A stretch of 18,551 nt of DNA from Rhodocollybia butyracea (taxonomy: Eukaryota; Basidiomycota; Agaricomycetes; Agaricales; Omphalotaceae): the NCBI GenBank assembly GCA_015501585.1, contig JADNRY010001034.1, positions 1 through 18,551 on the forward strand. Direction: 5' to 3'. Position numbers and translations under genes: made by a program. Of this stretch, positions 9,364 to 16,470 are shown in pieces. Under the pieces are notes generated by a model that ran no database searches, was not told where the DNA came from, and saw nothing but the letters and a program-made list of their open reading frames with translations. Numbering within the stretch: the first letter of the stretch is position 1; every line of letters starts with the position of its first letter.

Positions 9364-10101
9364 ATGACCTCTCAAAATCAATCAGAGAAGTCATATCAGA
9401 GTGTGCGCGATCGTGCACATTCCATTCATGGTGACGTGTCACCACACTCAATCTATTCAGTTGCATCAGTGACTCATTCTGTACGTGCGTCTGAAGGATG
9501 GCACTACAGGCAGGACAAGAGTCCACCTAATGAACAGTCTGTGACTATTCGTAAGAAACGGCGAACCCGAGAGGGTTTAAGTGAGATTTCTTCTGCGCTA
9601 CGAGATGTAGCGGCATCACTTGACAAGAGTACGCAAGTACTCAATCGTATTCTCAACATAACTGAGAAATGGGATGCATCTAGCATCCGATCTAATGAAG
9701 AAAGATCTTCTTCATCGAGAAACAGCAATAGAATCACTATTGCTGCACCCACACCGAGATGGCCTGCCGTCACACCACCGGTATTGCACAACGCAACACC
9801 ATATATTCATACCGAGACAAACAACTTGGTACGCCAATGGCGTGAGACTGTGCCCAAGGCACCGTCAGTCCAACAATCACTGTTGGACGAACAGTATTCA
9901 CAAGGGATGACCAAGTCACCCCGTCATGTTCCTGTATTCCGACAGGAATACGCACCAGTGTCAGTAACTATACCGACACCCATCTACACATCCCGCATGA
10001 GACAGAGTCCCAATGTGGAGGCAGCGTCTCTGACACTGCGAGGTCCCAGGCCATTATCGGTGACCAAATCTTGCTCACCACAACAGCGCGGTGAACATTA
10101 A
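9364..10101 (+). pseudogene. Element C gag, N-terminal ORF
   Basis: An uninterrupted 245-codon frame begins with ATG at 9364 and reads MTSQNQSEKSYQSVRDRAHS. It is rich in Ser, Thr, Pro and Gln. A basic patch RKKRRTRE (about residues 63-70) is followed by a predicted amphipathic helix, GLSEISSALRDVAASLDKST, up to about residue 100. No zinc knuckle or enzyme motif occurs. Position before the retrotransposon-gag core at 11028-11597 makes it the N-terminal part of gag. The frame ends at a TAA at 10099-10101, and similar low-complexity sequence continues in other frames. At least nine perfect hairpins of 5 to 8 bp lie inside this ORF. Confidence 0.6.
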
Positions 10102-10870
10102 AAGTGAACCGAAGTTACCTCGTAACTTCAATCAGGTAGTAGCGATACCACCACAGGAAAGTACAATGTACTTCCCTACTGCAAGGGCGCCAATGGTACC
10201 CAATATTATTACACCTCCAGTAGTTGTACCAAACACTACTGGAAATCATTCCAGTATGGACCGCAACACGGTACCCTTCCGGTAGTTCCTACTACCATAT
10301 CCATTGCCCCAGCGACACAAAGTGTTGCCCCTCCAGTAGTACACACTACCGTAAGACTGCCCAAATTGCCGCCCAGCAATGTGCCAGAGCCAAGTTCAAT
10401 GCCAGTACCAACGGTATGGCCGAGTTGCAACCACAGCCACTTCCATTGGGAGTAGCTAAAGATTGGATGAGTCGCATAGCGATTCAACGCCAACATAACA
10501 CCAGTCTCCTGAGATTTCGGATTCGCGCCATCTGGCTTCCCGACCAAATGGTGGGATATAATGTCGACGGAATACCCGTTGATAAATTGACTACTCCCAG
10601 AGAAATCTGGGATCGATTTTACATTCCACCCGCTGAGTCCTTTCCAGGACCAAGCAATAATGCCGGAGCGAAAGCACCTAGCAAAAAATCCCGTGAAGGG
10701 GGGAGGAAGCACAAGAGTGCTAAATCCAAAAGGCCGCAAACGCAGGCCATGGTCAGATGAATCATCTGACTCTAGTGATACCGAGTCAAATACTGACTCT
10801 TGTCTGATGCCTCTTGGCTAGACAAATTTGCTACCCTGTAAGGGTAAAATTACTCCTAATGAGCGCCGTA
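10091..10870 (+). pseudogene. Element C gag, middle region in several frames
   Basis: Coding-like sequence continues with frame changes. There is a Pro/Val-rich stretch (10091-10285, ending in a TAG inside the hairpin GGTAGT/ACTACC). APPVVHTTVRLPKLPPSN reads in the next frame. MAELQPQPLPLGVAKDWMSR to REIWDRFYIPP reads at about 10420-10640. A basic/acidic tail, KGRKRRPWSDESSDSSDTES, reads to the TAG at about 10818. These look like successive parts of one gag linker split by small indels. No known domain is recognised. The function is inferred only from position between the N-terminal ORF and the gag core. Confidence 0.45.
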
Positions 10871-11027
10871 AAATACTGCGTTTCACTTGCATCTAAGATG
10901 CGAGAAACAACAGGTGACAACAAACGTCGTTCCCAATGGAAACACCAAGGTACACAAAGTGTACCGTAAAACAAATTCGAGATAAGGTAGGGAATCCTAT
11001 CCCTCCCATTGAGAGCCGTAAAGCTCT

Positions 11028-11597
11028 AAAGTTCCATCTCCGGAGGTCTATGACGGATCTCCAGATGTCGATGTCTTCGAGCGGTGGCTAATGTCACTTC
11101 TCCAATGGATGGTAGTCAACCGCATGTGCGGTTGACGATTACGATGCTACACGGACTGCCGTGCTTGGCATGTTTCTAAAGGGCAAAGCCCTTGACTGGT
11201 ATAACGACAAAGTCGCTGGTATACACCGGCACTGTCTTAAGTGGACATTTGAAGGCGCCATCATTGGTGTCTTTGATCGTTGCATCAAGCAACGACCATT
11301 CATCAAGCTGCACGGCAGTTTTGACCTTATTGAGTATTCACCGATACGGGTGTGAGGGATTATTATTCCTCACTTACACGATGGGCATCACGGATGCTCC
11401 AAAACACCGATGATGCAACAATGCGGAAACGGTTCATTGAGGGATTACCCTTCAATATTATCAGGCAACTCACGAACGAGGGGATCGTTCCGGAGTATGC
11501 CAAATTAGAAGTGATGGTCAGAGCCGTCACACGCATTGAGGACCACACGGCCCTCACTAAATATTATGTCTCTTCTAGGAATAGAGACATGAACTGA
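11028..11597 (+). pseudogene. Element C gag core (retrotransposon gag domain), frameshifted
   Basis: Read across two frame changes, this has the layout of the retrotransposon gag (capsid-like) domain. VPSPEVYDGSPDVDVFERWL and QWMVVNRMCG come first, then AVLGMFLKGKALDWYNDKVAG and WTFEGAIIGVFDRCI, and finally DYYSSLTRWASRML and MRKRFIEGLPFNIIRQLTNE to a TGA at 11595-11597. The F-x-G-K-A-x-x-W-Y-N core is typical of gypsy Gag. The first frame ends in a TGA (11133-11135) that lies in the 3' arm of a 10-bp hairpin. The second ends in a TGA (11353-11355) in the 5' arm of another. No zinc knuckle follows. Confidence 0.7.
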
Positions 11598-12028
11598 ATC
11601 ATCAGAACACCCTGATGAGTCGACACCGAGAACATTAAAAATTCTTGAGCCAATCGAGGAGGACACCTCCTTAAGTATCGGAAAGGATAAACCTTCCGAA
11701 TGATTTATTGGTTTATTCCGACGCCCAGGTAATATGCCTTACCTGGGCATCACTACTTATTCTCAGCCCGGATTCTCACTGAGAATCCTCATTAAGCAAT
11801 ACTCGAAACTTCCGAGTCTGCGCGTTGAACATTCGGACATTTCTGAATCAAATCATGCTCTAGTGGTACGCCCCACTATGTTTGATTCGGACAAGTCCGA
11901 AAATCTGATGCGCCGCATCAATTAATCCCGTACTTGATGCGGATCATTCTATGTTAAACCAAATTAAAAATGGTTTGGATGGTGATGATGTCATTACCAT
12001 TTTCGATTCACATCCCTGATGTTAATCT
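11598..12028 (+). other. 3' untranslated part of element C, hairpin-rich
   Basis: No convincing coding frame is present. It holds a dense series of perfect hairpins: TCATCAG/CTGATGA (11599-11618), AGGAGG/CCTCCT (11657-11671), TCGGAA/TTCCGA (11678-11699), a 10-bp stem GCCCAGGTAA/TTACCTGGGC (11723-11748), GGATTCTCA/TGAGAATCC (11770-11788), TAGTGG/CCACTA (11861-11878), TTCGGAC/GTCCGAA (11886-11901), TGATGCG/CGCATCA (11906-11920) and AAACCA/TGGTTT (11956-11976). Confidence 0.6.
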
Positions 12029-12040
12029 GGTGGGGGAGGG
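12029..12040 (+). other. Polypurine tract of element C
   Basis: GGTGGGGGAGGG lies directly before the TGTAACG start of the right LTR. It is the usual primer for plus-strand cDNA synthesis and fixes the orientation. Confidence 0.75.
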
Positions 12041-12290
12041 TGTAACGCCTCCGCCTCTCCATAATCACCACTGACCGTATCCGGCGATACGGTCATCCTA
12101 GACGCCGCCGATAGACCAAAACGGTCTATCTTATCATTTCTATTTATTATTAATTATATAATAAATCCGTTACTATAAGTATCGTACGATTACTTAAGAG
12201 TCTAGTTAGTCTTTTACACCGTCGTACACACAATAGTATCCTATTTGTCGTGTTCACCGGTGTTCTTAAGGACTTTGCCCATAGGCGCGT
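12041..12290 (+). repeat. Right (3') LTR of element C
   Basis: It is almost identical to the left LTR from TGTAACGCC to ATAGG (12285). The differences are one A/G and one C/T change plus single-base length differences in an A run and a T run. Beyond 12287 the two copies diverge. A TATAAATA motif lies at 12290-12297, just at or past the boundary. Confidence 0.85.
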
Positions 12291-12594
12291 ATAAATACCC
12301 TTTGCATGCTGTTGGAAATATATGGACTCCTAGTTGTGTATACCAGATGGTGTGTCTGTGTCTATGTCTAAAAATGCTAGTGTAAGACTATGGTCAAGAG
12401 AAGGCAATATGCAGAGTATTAAGGTAAGATGGATTTGAGAGTGCAATCCAAAGTCAGGAACTAATTTACACAAGCTTATGACTGACTACATCATGGGAGA
12501 AAGGAAGGAGGTGATGGTGGTACCAGGTAAGCATTGAACCTGGAACACACATTGCTGCACCTGTGTGCCATAAATATACATAGCCCACTCTGCT
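12291..12594. other. Unassigned sequence; weak tRNA-like motif on the minus strand
   Basis: No coding frame and no continuation of copia element B was recognised. On the minus strand, GGTTCAATGC (about 12532-12541) resembles a Pol III B box, with a weaker A-box-like TGGCACACAGG about 30 nt upstream, so a degraded SINE is conceivable. The evidence is thin. Confidence 0.2.
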
Positions 12595-12730
12595 TAGGGA
12601 TCCGCACCGTACCGTATATGGTTACGGCCCGTACCACTTACGGTTTCATACGGTACTTGGTGGTATCGTACCCGTACTGTAATTTTTCTTTAAAATAGCT
12701 TACAGTACGGTACAGGTAGAAATACAGGTT
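12595..12730. repeat. Degenerate GTAC/CCGTA cluster, possible hAT-type transposon end
   Basis: TAGGGATCCGCACCGTACCG begins a stretch with about eight copies of CCGTA/TACGG on both strands within 120 bp. hAT elements commonly have TAGGG- or CAGGG-type termini followed by such subterminal repeats. No matching opposite end or 8-bp duplication was found, so this would be a solitary or decayed end. Confidence 0.3.
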
Positions 12731-13193
12731 ACGGCTGTATTGTACAGCCATAAAAAATCACATGAACTTAAAAATATATATGTCTACACATCTGGGTAAG
12801 CCTTTAAAGCATCCTCAAGTGCTTTCCTCTTAAGCCTTCGGAGTTGATGTTTGTACAGCATGAGTACGCAAATGGTCTCCGGCTTCAAGCGAGCACGACG
12901 GAGAGATACGGTATCAGTGTTGTACCTAAGCCTTAAGACTTAAATAAGGTTAAGACCTTAATTACATTCTTAATTAAGACCTAACTTCATTTAGATTTGA
13001 TTCTAAGGGTTAACTATTCCTTAATTATACATGTGACTGTGTACTCCAAATATCTAGGAACCAAATAAAATAGATGGAACTTACCGTTTGAACAATGAAT
13101 CGTGCGCGCAATAAGAACAAGCTTTACCAAATGTAAGCAGAGAGAACAGGTGGGGGGTTTAGTAAGACCCATGGCATCCAACATAGCACTGCC
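12731..13193. other. Intergenic, no gene recognised
   Basis: A/T-rich sequence with short TTAAG-type repeats (about 12948-13020). No ORF with coding character and no RNA gene was seen. Confidence 0.4.
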
Positions 13194-13344
13194 TCGTCAT
13201 CACACCAATCAATGGGTGTAAGCCTGGTAAGATGGGCCCCACATGCCAGGCCCCCTCCCCTGGATTTGGGACTTTCCCTACATTGTGATTCACAAATAAT
13301 TCCGCGAATAATTCCAGATATTTTTAATAAGGCAAGAGTCCAGA
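13194..13344 (+). repeat. ~150-bp inverted repeat, left copy
   Basis: This begins TCGTCATCACACC and ends GGCAAGAGTCCAGA. Its reverse complement occurs at 14921-15063 with few differences; the main one is an 8-bp insertion here (around 13287). The two arms are separated by about 1.58 kb. They could be long terminal inverted repeats of a DNA element or two opposed copies of a short repeat. Confidence 0.75.
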
Positions 13345-14351
13345 TGGCCAATAGGGTATGAGTATAAGTACTATAGACTGATGTAGCGAGCAAAAAAACC
13401 CTGCCTGGTCCTGCCTGGTTCCGGCAAGTTCCAGTGCCAAGTCCGGGCAATCGGAACCTATTGGAACTGACTGACTTGAGCACTTGGCACGGACGCTATC
13501 AATCACTACCCGCCCATTGTCCCGGCTTTGTCCAAATTTATGCTCGATACTGCAATAAAGAGGATTTAAGCTGAAGCTGTAGGTGGTTTCCTATTATTTT
13601 GCCCAGCATTCATTGGAGGCCCTTCTACTTTCACGCTCTCACGACTTTTTGAGTACTTGTGCACCGGGAAGTCATCAGGAAACAGTAAAATGATGCGTAT
13701 CCCTCAGTGTCTGTACACTCCTGTACACCTCATATCATATGTAGGGTCAACTACTCTATTTGTACAGATCTGTACTTGTATGTATTGATTTGTATCAGTG
13801 GCATGAGACTACACAGGGTTCTTTCCAATTGGTATTCCTCAGGGTGGCGATTTGTACAATCTGTACAACACTTACATTGGGCAGGAGAACAATGGATTTT
13901 CTAGTATTGTGGATTATTGGATTCCATACTAAATTTCTCCTTATCATCAAGTCAGTCCTTGTTGATGAGCGATGTTCTTTCCCTCAAATTCATGGCCGCC
14001 ACAAACCTAGGGTTAATGTAACATCAAATGGCCGTACATAACAGAGTAAATTAGATGTATAAGATACTATTAGAGCCAATGCACCTGTAATATCTGGCTC
14101 CAAAAATCCAAGAGCTTCAAAGGCGAGGATCCTGACAAAGACGGGCGGGCAGTCTTTATAAGCGCTCAGTGATTCCCACCGTTAGTGGGGTAGCCGCACA
14201 TTTATTGATCTACGCTTGGATCTGCATTAAATACTAGTTGAAGACATAAGATATGTGTAAAGAAACAGTGCGTAATTGCACAGGACTCAAAACCAGGATT
14301 TATTTGAGAGTAAGGGAAGGATGTACTACTTGTCTACAAGTTCGTTAACAG
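13345..14351. other. Spacer between inverted repeats, no intact gene
   Basis: No transposase was recognised. There is a local duplication (CCTGCCTGGT twice at 13400-13419) and a 9-bp inverted repeat, GTGCCAAGT/ACTTGGCAC (13435-13443, 13482-13490). A short coding-like frame, GIPQGGDLYNLYNTYIGQEN, lies at about 13832-13890 (plus). Another, LAFEALGFLEPDITGALALI, reads on the minus strand at about 14050-14125. Either may be a gene relic; neither is identified. Confidence 0.35.
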
Positions 14352-14669
14352 CTGAAGCTCATGCATCAAGTGCATTACTTCCGTACCGTTGTATTTACAA
14401 TGGACTGGCAAGTGCTGAACCTGCCTGCCTTGCCCTTGAGCCAACTTGGATATGTTGAGTTGGACTCAGTGGAAATTGTACATGACATGTTGAAAAGCGC
14501 CAGATAATGGTGGGGGCTGCTGAGGAGCGACCGAGGCTCACGCAATGCAGAGTATAAGCTCGGGATAGCAATAGGTGGGCAGCAATTGCAGGATCTTATC
14601 ATTGGTTTTTATAGCTTACATATAGTCCATCTGGACATGCTGGCCAGCAACAACGCTCTTAGTACTTAA
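14352..14669 (+). pseudogene. Exon-like relic of an unrecognised gene
   Basis: A frame of 105 codons with a single TAA (14505-14507) begins right after an acceptor-like GTTAACAG (14344-14351) and ends in TAA at 14667-14669. It reads LKLMHQVHYFRTVVFTMDWQ, then LPLSQLGYVELDSVEIVHDM, and after the stop WWGLLRSDRGSRNAEYKLGI and DLIIGFYSLHIVHLDMLAS. The composition looks protein-like. I do not recognise the family. The internal TAA would fit a CAA-to-TAA change. It lies inside the inverted repeat pair. Confidence 0.35.
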
Positions 14670-14920
14670 TTTTTGGCATAGCTTGCACAAATATAATTTT
14701 TTGTTGCTCAAAAATACACTAAGATGATGAAAGCTGGTAAGAAACATTGGGATAGCATTTATTGATGAAATCGTAAAGGGCGGGCTGTGATCTTCCAATG
14801 CGACAACTTCGAAGATCTAAGTCTTGGAAGCTGATGGGATTATTTACCGAAAGATTGTTGCAATGTTATTGTGCCCTTATCGCACCGGTTTTATATGGCT
14901 TACAAAGGTTCTATAGACCT
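14670..14920. other. Intergenic, nothing recognised
   Basis: No coding-like frame, RNA gene or repeat was identified. Confidence 0.4.
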
Positions 14921-15063
14921 TCTGGACTCTTGCCTTATTAAAGATATCTGGAATTATTCACAAAATTATTTGCAATGTAGGGAAAGTCCCAAATCCAGGG
15001 GCGGGGCCTGGCATGTGGGGCCCATCTTACCAGGCTTACACCCATTGATTGGTGTGATGACGA
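14921..15063 (-). repeat. ~150-bp inverted repeat, right copy
   Basis: Its reverse complement matches 13194-13344 over its whole length, with one 8-bp gap and scattered substitutions. The central part includes CAGGGGCGGGGCCTGG. Confidence 0.75.
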
Positions 15064-15226
15064 AGTGCAAACATAACCGCCAGTGAGGATGGGGAAATCA
15101 GGATTAGCAGTGACATCAATAACCTGACAAATATCATCCACAGCATGGTAACTGGCTGTGAGAATGGCGCTCACGAACCCAGCCTGAATGGAGCTCAGGA
15201 CACAGATATAATAATTATCTACTTGT
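15064..15226 (-). pseudogene. Short coding-like relic, unrecognised
   Basis: The minus-strand frame open from 15226 reads VLSSIQAGFVSAILTASYHA, then DDICQVIDVTANPDFPILTG, before running into the inverted repeat, where coding character ends. There is no start codon or known domain. It could be an exon remnant whose continuation was replaced by the repeat. Confidence 0.25.
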
Positions 15227-15340
15227 TATTATAAGTAACTACATTGTATGAATATTTATTGTTATAACAAGACGGCATAATAATAATTCTATTGTAATCC
15301 CGCAGGCACGCTAAAGCCTCGTTTACGCTAGCAGAATATA

Positions 15341-15404
15341 CCTAACCCCTAACCGCTAAATTTCGTGCTTTGCGCGAGCCTAACCCTAAACCCTAACCGC
15401 TAAC
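15341..15404 (-). repeat. Interstitial telomere-like repeats (CCCTAA)
   Basis: Two short tracts, CCTAACCCCTAACCGCTAA (15341-15359) and one from 15379 to 15404 with CCTAACCCTAAACCCTAACC, contain the complement of TTAGGG, the usual fungal telomere unit, in degenerate form. Both tracts end in CCCTAACCGCTAA (one with an extra C), followed by TTTCG or TTTGG. They lie about 30 bp before the 5' end of the truncated second copy of family A. Confidence 0.6.
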
Positions 15405-15435
15405 TTTGGAATACTGATACACCCTATTGATATGC

Positions 15436-16135
15436 TAACTCGGGCTGCACACGAAAGTGAATGAAAGACTAAGTCCAACACACACCAACACACACACACT
15501 ATGAATCAAGCACAAGTTCGGAGGGGTACACAAAAAGATATATAATTCAAAGTACAATCAACTTTAATAGATTTTCTTCACAAGTTCTATTGAACTTGGG
15601 CGTGATTTCTGTTCTTTGGACCTAATAACTTTACTTTGAGAGACACCTAATAGCTTTACTTATATTACTTCTTCTTGAATACAAGTCTAATTGCTTAATA
15701 CTGTCTGTCTTTCTGTTACTAAGTCTAGTCTTTCAGAACTAATCACTAGAAAGCACCTGAACACTACTAGCTGAGACTGTGAGCCAAAGCCAGAAGTGGG
15801 GGGTAAGAATGCTTGCTCCATTTCGTCAGGCATCCTTCCTTATATTCTAAATTTGATCAATTGCAATTATAAAGCATAAATGCTACACACGAGCACAGCG
15901 GGAATACATGTGCTCTTGTTATTCAATAGAAGCTCATGAAATTGTTATTTCACGCGCTGTCTTATATCTGCGGGACGCCGCGGCATGATCTTGGAATGAT
16001 CCGGAACCTCGGCATATCAATCTCCTCACATCAATCTCCTCGGGGTCGGGGATTACATTAATCTCCTCACATCAATTTCTGATGGGAAGTCCCCCTTGGG
16101 CCGTTTAACTTTGATACTTGTTCTGTCTATCTAGT
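15436..16135 (+). mobile_element. 5'-truncated second copy of gypsy family A (end of pol and 3' LTR)
   Basis: From about 15436 the sequence is homologous, in opposite orientation, to 1-785 at the left edge. It has a short piece matching the end of integrase (GATATGC-ACTC-GGGCT), the C/A-rich stretch, the polypurine-like GGAGGGG (15513-15519), and an LTR from about 15520 to about 16135. Shared landmarks include the GCGGGACGCCGCGG block and the ATCAATCTCCTC repeats near the 3' end. The two copies are clearly diverged, so they are not a recent duplication. No other part of pol is present upstream. Confidence 0.75.
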
Positions 16136-16470
16136 AGTCTTCTAGTTTGCAATAAGATATCTTAGGATCGCTTCAAACAGTCTGAATATTAGTTCCTAAT
16201 TGTAGTGGGTTTTAGTATTCATTGTATCATTATTAATTACAACCGTGTTCTGTTACCGAGACTTTTGATGTCATCAGTAATTAACATCTGTGTGTTTAAT
16301 GTGACCACGCGGCACTGCCGCACTTATCAGAATACTTCGTACAGTGTATATGTCCTTATACAATGTGACTTGGTGCCCAAAACGCGCAATATATCGCATG
16401 TTTACGCCCAAATAATTGTGGGCGTATCACTATTTACACCTGTACAAACATTTTCCTGCTGACAAACCAG
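16136..16470. other. No gene recognised; possible intron upstream of the broken gene
   Basis: An open frame (16205-16462) has no recognisable features. An 8-bp hairpin TACGCCCA/TGGGCGTA lies at 16403-16426. The end (CTGAC branch-like at 16459 and ACCAG at 16466-16470) looks like an intron 3' end. Confidence 0.35.

Larger units (their letters stand above)
8943..12290 (+). mobile_element. Element C: gag-only non-autonomous LTR retrotransposon, hairpin-rich
   Basis: Two direct LTRs flank ~2.85 kb containing a broken gag and no protease, RT, RNase H or integrase. A polypurine tract precedes the right LTR. The LTRs differ by two substitutions and two one-base homopolymer indels over ~240 bp, so insertion is recent on the LTR clock. 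No target-site duplication matches: GCATC precedes the left LTR, and unrelated sequence follows the right one. This suggests recombination between copies or a deletion at the right side. Mobilisation would need pol in trans from a gypsy relative. The internal sequence is crowded with short perfect inverted repeats (see findings). Confidence 0.85.

Noticed and set aside
10236..10739. Minus-strand ORF of 167 codons
   Set aside because: It is antisense to the gag linker of element C, has no recognisable domain, and the plus strand has better coding features.
12500..12590. A tRNA gene on the minus strand
   Set aside because: Only a B-box-like motif is present; no cloverleaf with acceptor and anticodon stems could be drawn.
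13124..13506. Minus-strand ORFs of 119 and 60 codons
   Set aside because: They run through the inverted repeat copy, whose other copy does not preserve the frame, so coding is unlikely.
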